From an uncultured Methanobrevibacter sp. (GTDB taxonomy: Archaea > Methanobacteriota > Methanobacteria > Methanobacteriales > Methanobacteriaceae), in assembly GCA_900317865.1 (NCBI GenBank), contig ONIK01000003.1, forward strand, positions 1 to 47,835: DNA of 47,835 nt. Reading direction: 5' to 3'. The notes beneath the pieces are model-generated. The model was given only the letters and a program-made list of their open reading frames with translations. It ran no database searches and had not been told where the DNA came from. Positions 40,027 to 47,797 of the stretch are shown one piece after another. The translations under genes and the position numbers were made by a program. Every line of letters begins with the position of its first letter. Position 1 is the first letter of the stretch.

Positions 40027-40621
40027 AATCAAAATCTGCGGACTGAAAAGATTGGAAGATATTGAAATTGTAAACAAGTATAAACCTGATTATATTGGAT
40101 TTGTATTTGCAGATTCCAAAAGAAAAGTTACACATGATTTAGCCGGTAAAATGAAGAAAAAATTGGATTCTTCAATTCAATCTGTTGGTGTTTTTGTTGA
40201 TGCTGACATTGAAGAAATTCTGAAGTTATATGATGATGGGACAATAGACATTGTGCAGCTGCACGGCAGCGAAAGTGAAGAATATATTAAGAATTTAAAG
40301 CAAAAATCTAACTATCAACTAAAAATTATTAATGCTATTGAAATGTCAGATGAAAAGGATTTGTTGGAATACGATGATACACTTGCAGATTATCTCCTGC
40401 TTGACAGTGGAAAAGGCAGTGGAAAAACTTTTGACTGGCGACTGATACGTAAAGATTTAAAAAAGGAATTCTTTTTGGCAGGCGGATTAAATGTGGATAA
40501 TATAGCCTTGGCCATTGAAGAATTCAGTCCTTATGCTATTGATTTAAGCAGCAGTTTAGAAACTAACGGTTATAAAGATGAAATGAAAATAAAAGAGGTC
40601 ATGGAGGCAATAAATGACTAA
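40019..40621 (+). CDS. trpF: Phosphoribosylanthranilate isomerase
   Basis: Amadori rearrangement of PRA to CdRP. 200 residues. The catalytic cysteine is in KICGLKR near the start and the aspartate in LLLDSGKGSGKTFDW; LAGGLNVDN and DLSSSLETNGYKD bind the phosphate. It overlaps trpC and trpB by 8 bases each, each time as ATG-NN-TAA. Confidence 0.96.
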   Translation: MVKIKICGLKRLEDIEIVNKYKPDYIGFVFADSKRKVTHDLAGKMKKKLDSSIQSVGVFVDADIEEILKLYDDGTIDIVQLHGSESEEYIKNLKQKSNYQLKIINAIEMSDEKDLLEYDDTLADYLLLDSGKGSGKTFDWRLIRKDLKKEFFLAGGLNVDNIALAIEEFSPYAIDLSSSLETNGYKDEMKIKEVMEAIND

Positions 40622-41798
40622 CGGAAGATATGGAGAGTATGGTGGTCAATATATATCAGAAACACTAATGAACGAACTGATTTATCTCGAAGAGCAGTTC
40701 AACTATTACATGAACGATCCGGAATTTTTGGATGAATTAAATACATTATTAAAGGAATATGCAGGAAGACCATCCTTATTATATTATGCAAAAAGAATGA
40801 CGCAGGATCTTGGCGGAGCAAAGATATACTTAAAAAGGGAAGATTTGAATCACACGGGCGCCCATAAAATCAATAATGTTTTGGGCCAGGTGCTTTTAGC
40901 TAAAAAAATGGGTAAAACCAGAGTAATTGCTGAAACTGGTGCAGGTCAACATGGTGTGGCAACGGCAACAGCAGCAGCACTTCTTGATATGGAATGTGAA
41001 GTATTTATGGGTGAAGTCGATACTCAAAGACAGGCTTTAAATGTTTATCGTATGGAACTGCTTGGAGCAAAGGTTCATTCAGTTAAATCAGGAACAAAAA
41101 CTCTAAAAGATGCAGTTAATGATTCATTCAGAGATTGGATAGCTAATGTGGGTACTACAAATTATGTGATCGGTTCAACAATGGGACCTCATCCATTTCC
41201 TCAAATTGTTAGGGATTTTCAAGCTGTAATCAGTGCTGAAGCCCGTGAACAGATTCTTGAAAAAGAAGGAAAACTGCCGACGGCGGTAATTGCATGTGTT
41301 GGTGGTGGAAGTAATGCTATGGGAGCATTTTATAATTTCATTGATGATGAAGAAGTGCAGTTGATAGGGTGTGAAGCCGGAGGAAAAGGTGTGGACACTC
41401 CATATAATGCAGCGGCACTTACCAACGGAAAAATTGGAATATTTCACGGTATGAAATCAATTTTTAATCAGGGAGATTATGGACAAATCGCTCCTGTTTA
41501 TTCAATTTCAGCAGGTTTGGATTATCCTGGTGTCGGACCTGAACATGCCTATTTGAGGGATTGCGGAAGGGCTCAGTATGTTCCTATTAATGATGAGGAA
41601 GCCGTAGAGGCATTTGAATATCTCTCCAGAATGGAAGGGATTATTCCAGCTATTGAAAGCTCACATGCAGTAGCTCATGCAATGAAAATCGCACCTGGGA
41701 TGGATGAGGATGATATTATAATTGTCTGTTTATCTGGAAGGGGAGATAAGGACGTTAAGTCTATAGCTGATTATAGGGGAGTTGATTTAAATGAGTAG
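40614..41798 (+). CDS. trpB: Tryptophan synthase beta chain
   Basis: PLP enzyme that joins indole and serine. 394 residues of the TrpB1 type that works with TrpA. It begins GRYGEYGGQYISETLM; Lys85 in HTGAHKINN binds PLP, ETGAGQHGVATA and GGGSNAMG hold the cofactor phosphate. The 8-base overlaps on both sides (trpF and trpA) suggest coupled translation in fixed ratio. Confidence 0.97.
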   Translation: MTNGRYGEYGGQYISETLMNELIYLEEQFNYYMNDPEFLDELNTLLKEYAGRPSLLYYAKRMTQDLGGAKIYLKREDLNHTGAHKINNVLGQVLLAKKMGKTRVIAETGAGQHGVATATAAALLDMECEVFMGEVDTQRQALNVYRMELLGAKVHSVKSGTKTLKDAVNDSFRDWIANVGTTNYVIGSTMGPHPFPQIVRDFQAVISAEAREQILEKEGKLPTAVIACVGGGSNAMGAFYNFIDDEEVQLIGCEAGGKGVDTPYNAAALTNGKIGIFHGMKSIFNQGDYGQIAPVYSISAGLDYPGVGPEHAYLRDCGRAQYVPINDEEAVEAFEYLSRMEGIIPAIESSHAVAHAMKIAPGMDEDDIIIVCLSGRGDKDVKSIADYRGVDLNE

Positions 41799-42564
41799 AA
41801 TACCTGAAGCATTTAAAAATGGCACTGCATTCATAGGATTTTTAACGGCCGGAGACCCGACAGTTGAAAAAACTGTAGAATATATTTTGGCTATGGAAGA
41901 AGCAGGCTGTGATTTAATAGAAATTGGAATACCATTTTCAGATCCGATGGCTGAAGGGGTTGTAATTCAGGATGCAAATGTCCGTGCCCTGAAACATAAT
42001 ACGACAACGGATGATGTTTTTGAAATAGTTAAAAAAGTTCGCCAAAAAACGGATATTCCACTGGTATTTTTAACTTATATTAATCCTGTATTCTTTTACG
42101 GTTATGAAGAGTTTTTCAAAAAATGCAATGAGTATGGTATCGATGGAATAATCTCGCCGGACCTTCCTTTTGAAGAAAAAGATGAAATTTCAGATATTGC
42201 TTTAAAAAACGATGTTGATGTAATTTCACTCATAGCTCCAACATCCAAGCAGAGAATTCAAAAAATTGCCCGTGATGCTACAGGTTTTATTTATGTGGTT
42301 TCATCCCTAGGTGTTACCGGAATGCGTTCAGAGATAAAAACGGATTTAAATGCAATAATTTCAGACATTCGTGATGTTTGTGATTTGCCTGTTGCTGTTG
42401 GATTTGGTATTAATACACCTAAACAGGCAAATGAAATATCTAAAATTGCTGATGGCGTAATTGTTGGAAGTGCTATTGTTAAAATCATTGAAGAGCATGG
42501 TGAGGATGCTACCGATGCATTAAAAGAATATGTGTCTCAAATGAAAAACGCATGTGCTGAATAA
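41791..42564 (+). CDS. trpA: Tryptophan synthase alpha chain
   Basis: Releases indole from indole-3-glycerol phosphate and channels it to TrpB. 257 residues; FLTAGDP near the start, catalytic Glu44 in LIEIGIPFSDP, GIDGIISPDLPFEEKD, and GFGINTPKQA and VGSAIVKII for phosphate binding. The second catalytic residue, Asp60 in E. coli (SDPxADG), is a glutamate here (Glu55, SDPMAEG). Some other families are recalled to have this change, so activity is still likely. Last gene of the trp operon. Confidence 0.95.
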   Translation: MSRIPEAFKNGTAFIGFLTAGDPTVEKTVEYILAMEEAGCDLIEIGIPFSDPMAEGVVIQDANVRALKHNTTTDDVFEIVKKVRQKTDIPLVFLTYINPVFFYGYEEFFKKCNEYGIDGIISPDLPFEEKDEISDIALKNDVDVISLIAPTSKQRIQKIARDATGFIYVVSSLGVTGMRSEIKTDLNAIISDIRDVCDLPVAVGFGINTPKQANEISKIADGVIVGSAIVKIIEEHGEDATDALKEYVSQMKNACAE

Positions 42565-42570
42565 GAAATG

Positions 42571-42579
42571 TTTATAATA
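42571..42579 (+). promoter_or_regulatory. TATA box of pcn
   Basis: TTTATAATA lies 73 bases before the PCNA start, just after trpA, and marks a new transcription unit starting near 42600. Confidence 0.5.
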
Positions 42580-42643
42580 CAGAATTAACATATTATTTAA
42601 TAATATTCAAAAATTTTTACGATTAAAAATTAGAGGATTATTT

Positions 42644-43378
42644 ATGTTTAAAGCTGAATTAAGTGATTCTAGTATTTTAAAAACCAGTTTTGATGCAATT
42701 TCATCAATTGTTGATGAAGTTCAAATCCAAACTGACAGTGAAGGTATGAGATTAGATGCCTTAGACCGTAGTCACATAACTTTTGTTCATTTAGAACTCA
42801 AAGCAAGTTTGTTTGATGAATATATTTGTGATGTTCCTGAAAAGATTAACATAGACACTGATGAGTTTATGAGAGTTCTTAAAAGGGCTAAATCTCAAGA
42901 TAGAGTTTTAATGTCTGTTGATGAAGGTAATTTCATTATTACTTTTGAAGGAGATGCAACAAGAACATTTAAAATAAGATTAATTGATATTGAGTACGAC
43001 AATCCTACTCCTCCTCAAATCAATCATCCTACATCATTTAAAGTTCGTTTCTCTATCTTAAAAGATTCAATCAACGATATTGAAATATTTTCAGACAAAA
43101 TTGCTTTAGAAGTCGATGAAGATTACTTCATTGCATCTGCAGACGGTGAATTTGGTGATGCAAGTATCAAATATCTTCACGGTGAAAATATTAAAGAGCA
43201 TGCAAAATCTCTATTTTCTTTAGATAAAATTAGGGAAATGCTTAAAGCAGATAAATTTTCAGAGGAAGCTGAAATTAGTTTAGGTACCGACATGCCATTA
43301 AGTTTAACATTAACCATGGTTACAGGCGACGGAAAACTTAGTTTCTTGCTTGCTCCTAGATTAGAAACAGATGATTAA
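42644..43378 (+). CDS. pcn: DNA polymerase sliding clamp (PCNA)
   Basis: Ring-shaped processivity factor of 244 residues. MFKAELSDSSILKTSFDAISSIVDEVQIQ, LDRSHITFVHLEL, DEFMRVLKRAKSQD and the C-terminal MPLSLTLTMVTGDGKLSFLLAPRLE are the typical archaeal PCNA elements. GAGG precedes the ATG. It is followed after 53 bases by the GINS gene, a common archaeal pairing of replication factors. Confidence 0.97.
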   Translation: MFKAELSDSSILKTSFDAISSIVDEVQIQTDSEGMRLDALDRSHITFVHLELKASLFDEYICDVPEKINIDTDEFMRVLKRAKSQDRVLMSVDEGNFIITFEGDATRTFKIRLIDIEYDNPTPPQINHPTSFKVRFSILKDSINDIEIFSDKIALEVDEDYFIASADGEFGDASIKYLHGENIKEHAKSLFSLDKIREMLKADKFSEEAEISLGTDMPLSLTLTMVTGDGKLSFLLAPRLETDD

Positions 43379-43431
43379 TCTCATTTGTTTTTTCTTATTT
43401 TATTTTTAAAAACCATCCGAGATGATAATAA

Positions 43432-44388
43432 GTGGATTTATATCAATCATTACGTAAAATTCAGAAAAAAGAACGTGATAATGGTACATTAGCTCATGTT
43501 GAAGAGACTTTTTATAGGGATATTCATGAATATCTCAATGAGTTAAAACAATCCGCTATTGATGATCCATTCTCTGATGTATACAATACTTTAAATGAGG
43601 CTAGAAGAATAGCTACTGAAATTTGTGAAAGACGTGAGCATAAAATTACGAGTGTTGCTGTTTTGAACATGAACAGGTCTTATCATCTTTTTTCCGGAAA
43701 ACAGGAATTTGATTTGGTAGATTCAATGCCTTTAAATTTAACTCCTGAAGAGGAAACCTTTTACTTTTCCATAATTGAAACTTTAAAAAATCACAGGCTT
43801 AATATTTCAGGTCAGGAAATTCCTAAAAAAACTCTTTCTGATGTGATTGAAGACGATGTTATTGATGAATCTGATGATGATAATGCTGCTCCTTCATTAA
43901 GTGATGTTGCTGATGTTGCTATGGGCAAAGAGGAAAGTGATGATGATATTTTGGATAAAGCCGATAAATCATTGGATAACGAAGATGATGAAGTTTTAAA
44001 TAAGATTGATGAAATCTCCAAAGCTAAAGTAATTACGGATGAGGTAAGGGAACCTATTGAAAAACAGGTTGCCGATTCCAAAGTCAGAACGGAAGTGAAA
44101 AAGGAAATCCCCAAACCTGAAGTTAAAAAAGAAAATTCCAGTCAACCTTCTGATTTGGATGATATTGAGATTATCGATCCTGATGACCAGTTCATTGATT
44201 TGGATGTTCCAAAAAGAACAAGGGAATCTGAAATTGTAACAATTCTTGTTTTAGATGATGTTGGGTCCATTGTTGGCATCGATGAAAAAGTATATGGTCC
44301 TTTCAGGTCACAGGATATTGTTACCTTACCAAAAATTAATGCAAATATTTTTGTGAAAAACAGAAAAGCCCGTTTTGTCAAAATATAA
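43432..44388 (+). CDS. GINS subunit Gins51, with long acidic linker
   Basis: Component of the archaeal CMG-like replication helicase, where GINS binds MCM and GAN/Cdc45. 318 residues from GTG 43432, after GATGAT. The A domain (about residues 1-130) begins MDLYQSLRKIQKKERDNGTLA, with ATEICERREHKI, and the small B domain (about 265-318) ends in VYGPFRSQDIVTLPKINANIFVKNRKARFVKI. A-then-B order marks Gins51. Between them lie about 130 Asp/Glu/Lys-rich, probably disordered residues, which make it much longer than most Gins51 proteins (about 190). Confidence 0.85.
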   Translation: MDLYQSLRKIQKKERDNGTLAHVEETFYRDIHEYLNELKQSAIDDPFSDVYNTLNEARRIATEICERREHKITSVAVLNMNRSYHLFSGKQEFDLVDSMPLNLTPEEETFYFSIIETLKNHRLNISGQEIPKKTLSDVIEDDVIDESDDDNAAPSLSDVADVAMGKEESDDDILDKADKSLDNEDDEVLNKIDEISKAKVITDEVREPIEKQVADSKVRTEVKKEIPKPEVKKENSSQPSDLDDIEIIDPDDQFIDLDVPKRTRESEIVTILVLDDVGSIVGIDEKVYGPFRSQDIVTLPKINANIFVKNRKARFVKI

Positions 44389-44393
44389 GATAA

Positions 44394-44629
44394 CTTTATA
44401 TACTCTTAATAATATAACTATATCTCATATCTATTTGTAATATTAAAAAATTATTTATTATAATTTGGATTCTTGCTGTTTGTAGACATAAACGGTTACT
44501 ATGCAGTTTTTATCTCTAACTTTTTGATATAACTTGAGTTTAGATAAATTTACAATTAGATTTATAATGACTATTTAATTAAGCACTTTTGGGTGCGTAT
44601 TAAAATAAAAAATATATAATGGTGGAAAT
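44394..44629 (+). other. Leader/intergenic region with two TATA boxes upstream of eL42
   Basis: A strong CTTTATATAC box (44394-44403) directly follows the GINS gene, and a second one, TTTATAAT (44561-44568), lies about 65 bases before rpl44e. The second suits the ribosomal gene. The first would start a transcript near 44426 with a leader of some 200 bases, or a separate small RNA. I see no ORF in between. Confidence 0.4.
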
Positions 44630-44908
44630 ATGAAAATACCAAAAGAAAAAAGGACATACTGTCCTCATTGTAAAAAACATACAATTCACGAACTCCACAC
44701 TGCTAAAAAAAGAAAAGCTAGTGAATTAACTTGGGGACAAAGACAATTCAGACGTGTTACTGCTGGTTACAGAGGTTATCCAAGGCCTTTACCTGCTGGA
44801 AACAAACCGGTTAAAAAATTAGACTTAAGAGCTAAATGTAAAGAATGTGGTAAATCTCACATTAAACAATCTTTCAGAACAGGAAAACCTGAATTTGTAG
44901 CAAAATAG
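44630..44908 (+). CDS. rpl44e: Large ribosomal subunit protein eL42 (L44e)
   Basis: Archaeal/eukaryotic ribosomal protein near the E site; 92 residues with the zinc cysteines CPHCKKH and CKECGK, and the basic KKRKASELTWGQRQFRRVTAGYRGYPRPLP region. GGTGG precedes the ATG. It is separated by 9 bases from rps27e, giving the usual archaeal cluster with aIF2-alpha and nop10. Confidence 0.98.
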   Translation: MKIPKEKRTYCPHCKKHTIHELHTAKKRKASELTWGQRQFRRVTAGYRGYPRPLPAGNKPVKKLDLRAKCKECGKSHIKQSFRTGKPEFVAK

Positions 44909-44917
44909 GTGGTTAAC

Positions 44918-45097
44918 ATGGTTAGTAAAGGAAGAGGAAACTTTTTAAAAGTTAAATGTTTAGATTGTGACAATGAACAAATAATCTTTGACCGCGCAGC
45001 ATCTGACGTTAAATGTATTATTTGTGGTAAAACTCTCGTTAAATCTCGTGGTGCTAAAGCTAAAATCACAGCACACATCGAAAAAGTTTTAAACTAA
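44918..45097 (+). CDS. rps27e: Small ribosomal subunit protein eS27
   Basis: Zinc-ribbon ribosomal protein of 59 residues with CLDCDNEQIIFDRAASDVKC and CIICGKTL providing four cysteines. ATG at 44918 follows AGGTGGTT; an in-frame GTG at 44909 lies in the ribosome site and is rejected. It lies between rpl44e and the aIF2-alpha gene. Confidence 0.97.
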   Translation: MVSKGRGNFLKVKCLDCDNEQIIFDRAASDVKCIICGKTLVKSRGAKAKITAHIEKVLN

Positions 45098-45163
45098 ATT
45101 TTTTAGTTTTTAACTTATTTTTAACTATTTTTTAATTTTTACTTATTTTTGGGGTGATTTTAC

Positions 45164-45961
45164 ATGGTAAGAAAAAGTAGAGAATGGCCTGATGAAGGGG
45201 AACTTATAGTAGGTACTGTTTACAAAGTTCTTAACTATGGTGCGTTCGCTAAATTAGAAGAATATCAAGGCAAAGAAGCTTTTATTCATATTTCTGAAGT
45301 CTCTGCTGGTTGGGTAAAAAATATTAGAGATCACGTAAGAGAAAATCAAAAGATTGTATGCCGTGTTCTAAGAGTAAACCCTAAAAAAGGACATGTGGAT
45401 GCTTCTTTAAAAAGAATCCGTGAAGATCAAAGAACTAAAAAGATTCAACATTGGAAAATTGAACAGAAAGCTGAAAAGTTCTTGGAATTATCAGCTAAAT
45501 CTTTAAATAAAAATTTGGATGAAGCTTATGATGAAGTCGGTTATGAGCTCATGGATATCTTCGGTGATGTTTATGGTGCTTTTGAAACTGCAGCTGATGA
45601 AGGAGCTGAATCTTTAACTGAAGAAGGAATCCCTCAAGATTGGGCTGATGCTATTACAGAAGTAGCACAAAAGAATATTACTCCTCCGGAAGTTCATATC
45701 AATGGTTATGTTGATATAGAAACTTTTGTTCCTAACGGAGTCGAAATCATTATTGAAGCACTCAAAGCTGCTGAAGATAATGGTGATGAGGAAGAGGAAA
45801 TCAAAGTCCAATGTGTTGGTGCTCCAAGATACAGAATCACTGTCAAATCAACAGATTATTTACTTGCTGAAAAAGCACTTAAAGCTGCTGCTGATAGATG
45901 TATTGCTGTTGTTGAAGAATCTGATGGTAACGGATCATTTTTAAGAGAATTAGATGATTAG
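45164..45961 (+). CDS. eif2a: Translation initiation factor aIF2, alpha subunit
   Basis: Subunit of the aIF2 complex that brings initiator tRNA to the ribosome. 265 residues: an N-terminal S1/OB domain (GELIVGTVYKVLNYGAFAKL, EAFIHISEVSAGWVKNIRDHV, residues about 10-85), a helical middle domain, and an alpha-beta C-terminal domain (EIKVQCVGAPRYRITVKSTDYLLAEKALK) that contacts the gamma subunit. The position of Ser51 of eukaryotic eIF2alpha lies in the loop SAGWVKNIRD. GGGGTGAT precedes the ATG. Confidence 0.97.
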   Translation: MVRKSREWPDEGELIVGTVYKVLNYGAFAKLEEYQGKEAFIHISEVSAGWVKNIRDHVRENQKIVCRVLRVNPKKGHVDASLKRIREDQRTKKIQHWKIEQKAEKFLELSAKSLNKNLDEAYDEVGYELMDIFGDVYGAFETAADEGAESLTEEGIPQDWADAITEVAQKNITPPEVHINGYVDIETFVPNGVEIIIEALKAAEDNGDEEEEIKVQCVGAPRYRITVKSTDYLLAEKALKAAADRCIAVVEESDGNGSFLRELDD

Positions 45962-45967
45962 ATTCTT

Positions 45968-46147
45968 ATGAGTATGAAAATGCATAGATGTCCTGAATGT
46001 GGAATTTATACTTTAGAGGATAAATGCCCTAAATGCGATGGGGATTTGAAAGTGATTTATCCTCCAAAATTTTCTATTGAGGATAAATACGGAAAATATC
46101 GCCGTATATTAAAAAAAGAATTAAGGGAAAAAAATGAAAGCCACTGA
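45968..46147 (+). CDS. nop10: Ribosome biogenesis / H/ACA RNP protein Nop10
   Basis: 59-residue protein of the H/ACA ribonucleoprotein that, with Cbf5, guides pseudouridylation of rRNA. A zinc ribbon (CPECGIYTLEDKCPKC) is followed by PPKFSIEDKYGKYRRILKKELR, the Nop10 signature that wraps on Cbf5. In-frame ATGs at 45968, 45974 and 45980 are possible; 45968 is used because GATGATTAG lies before it. Its last 14 bases overlap the PAC2 family gene, so both are read from one message. Confidence 0.93.
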   Translation: MSMKMHRCPECGIYTLEDKCPKCDGDLKVIYPPKFSIEDKYGKYRRILKKELREKNESH

Positions 46148-46904
46148 TATTACTGTTTTAGAAGAAGTAGAGTTAAATAATCCTATTTTCATAGAAGCCT
46201 TACCTGGTGTTGGCCATGTGGGTAAATTAGTTGCAGACCATATGATTGATGAGTTAAACGCAACCAAATTTGCAGAAATCTATTCTCCAACTTTCCCGCC
46301 ACAAGTTTTGGTTGGTGATGAGGGTATGATTGAAAATATGATTAATGAATTATATTATATTCGTGATTTAGGTGAAAATAATCAGGATATTATTATAATT
46401 GGTGGAAATACTCAATCATTATCTCCTGATGGCCAGTATATTGTTTGTCAAGAAATTTTAGAATTTTTAGAACCTTTCAATATCTCTAGAATTTTCACTT
46501 TAGGTGGAGTGCCTACAGGCCAGCCTGTTGAAAATCCAAGAGTTTTGGGAGCTGCCAGTGATGAAGCTCACATCGAACTTTTAAAGGAAGTTGGTGTTGA
46601 AATGAGATCCAATGATGGTGGAATCGTTGGTGCTTCAGGATTATTTTTAGGTTTAGGAATGCGCAAAGGAATATATGGTGCTTGTTTAATGGGCGAAACC
46701 CCGGGTTACTTTATTGATGCCGAATCTGCTGAAGGCGTTTTATTGAAATTGGCTGAATTGCTTAATTTTGAGATTAACACTGAAAAACTTGATGAAAGAG
46801 CTGAAGAAACCAGACAAATGTTGGCTCAAGCTCAGCAAATGGAACAAGATTTAATTAATCGTGCTAATGCCGGAAATGCAGATGATTTAAGATATATTGG
46901 ATAA
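46134..46904 (+). CDS. Proteasome assembly chaperone (PAC2) family protein
   Basis: 256-residue protein of the PAC2/PbaA-PbaB family that helps assemble the archaeal 20S proteasome. EALPGVGHVGKLVADHMIDEL and IFTLGGVPTGQPVENPRVLGAASDE are the family elements, as are GASGLFLGLGMRKGIYGACLMGETPGY and DAESAEGVLLKLAELL. The end is a charged helix. The gene overlaps nop10 by 14 bases, a linkage seen in many archaea. Confidence 0.88.
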   Translation: MKATDITVLEEVELNNPIFIEALPGVGHVGKLVADHMIDELNATKFAEIYSPTFPPQVLVGDEGMIENMINELYYIRDLGENNQDIIIIGGNTQSLSPDGQYIVCQEILEFLEPFNISRIFTLGGVPTGQPVENPRVLGAASDEAHIELLKEVGVEMRSNDGGIVGASGLFLGLGMRKGIYGACLMGETPGYFIDAESAEGVLLKLAELLNFEINTEKLDERAEETRQMLAQAQQMEQDLINRANAGNADDLRYIG

Positions 46905-46928
46905 TTATCCATTTTTTTTATTTTTTTT

Positions 46929-47459
46929 ATGAATGTTATTGTTATTCCTGATGGTGCAATGATTGTTGTGCCGCTGATTGAAAAGAATGGACATACGTAT
47001 TTGTCTCCAACTAATTTTTCCAAATATAATAATGAAGTGAATTTAAATCCCAATTTTAAAGTTAACATGTCAAGTGAAACTCCATCGGGTGTTCGCGGCC
47101 GTATTTCTCTTTTAATGCCTTTATTGGATAAGGCTGATGCTGCAATCGTTTTGGGTCAAAGACCTGAAAATTATGAGCCGATGTATGATGTTTTAAACGA
47201 ACTGATTTTATTTTGTGGTAACGGCTGCAATAATGCCCATTCATTGGCAGTTAGTATTGTAAGTCAATTGGATATTCCTGTTTTAAAGTTGGCTTATCCA
47301 ACTGCTCGTGATGATATTATTAAATTGATTGATAAAGTAAATCTATTTTTAAAAGATTTTGATTCTTCCATTGGTGATGATTTGGATGCGGATTTGAGAA
47401 ACAAAAGCAAAAAAGTTTCATTGGATGAATTTGAAAAAATTATTGGCAATTCCTATTAA
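46929..47459 (+). CDS. Conserved methanogen-type protein of unknown function
   Basis: 176 residues, no signal or membrane segment. MNVIVIPDGAMIVVPLIEKNGHTYLSPTNF, then a short RGRISLLMPLLDKADAAIVLGQRPENYEPMYDVLNELILFCGNGCNNAHSLAVSIVSQL and PTARDDIIKLIDKV suggest an alpha/beta fold, with a CGNGC pair that could bind a metal or form a disulfide. It may belong to one of the methanogenesis-marker families, but I cannot confirm which. It begins 24 bases after the PAC2 gene and probably shares its transcript. No ribosome site is clear. Confidence 0.6.
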   Translation: MNVIVIPDGAMIVVPLIEKNGHTYLSPTNFSKYNNEVNLNPNFKVNMSSETPSGVRGRISLLMPLLDKADAAIVLGQRPENYEPMYDVLNELILFCGNGCNNAHSLAVSIVSQLDIPVLKLAYPTARDDIIKLIDKVNLFLKDFDSSIGDDLDADLRNKSKKVSLDEFEKIIGNSY

Positions 47460-47479
47460 AAATTAGATGTTATTTGAAA

Positions 47480-47529
47480 TAATGCCTATATTGTGAGTTT
47501 TACCCCACAATACCACCATTTAGGCATTA
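47480..47529. other. Long two-part hairpin
   Basis: A perfect 9-bp outer stem (47480-47488 with 47521-47529) is stacked on a perfect 7-bp inner stem (47489-47495 with 47506-47512), with an 8-base bulge on the 3' side. No T-tract follows on the plus strand. It may end the preceding transcript by structure or be part of a small RNA. Confidence 0.55.
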
Positions 47530-47600
47530 AAACCAATTAATTAAACGTTGAGTTTTCCTCCGTGGAGGTAATACTCTATTTGAATATATTATATTAGGTC

Positions 47601-47609
47601 TTATAAATG
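47601..47609 (+). promoter_or_regulatory. TATA box of the candidate RNA
   Basis: TTATAAATG lies about 22 bases before the structured segment 47623-47726; transcription would begin near 47628-47633, that is, in its outer stem. Confidence 0.4.
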
Positions 47610-47622
47610 TAATTATTGTGAA

Positions 47623-47726
47623 AATGTAATTGATTAGTGTGCTTCTAGGCAAAAAGCCTCTGCGAAAACAGTTAGATGGCGTTTTCTAAAAGTCCATCAT
47701 CGAAATGGTTTTTAATCAATTACATT
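47623..47726 (+). ncRNA. Candidate structured RNA with pseudoknot
   Basis: The ends are a perfect 14-base inverted repeat (47623-47636 with 47713-47726). Inside are a 4-bp hairpin with an A5 loop (47647-47659) and a 6-bp hairpin (47664-47669 with 47681-47686). The loop of the latter holds GATGG (47675-47679), which can pair with CCATC (47694-47698) to form a pseudoknot. No known RNA family is recognised; it is not RNase P, SRP RNA or a tRNA. It may be a free RNA or the leader of a gene starting near 47798. Confidence 0.45.
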
Positions 47727-47797
47727 GTGGGATGAATATAGATATTAATCATATTATTTTTCTAGTGGTCATCAACATATCCAAAGGAGATTATGTT

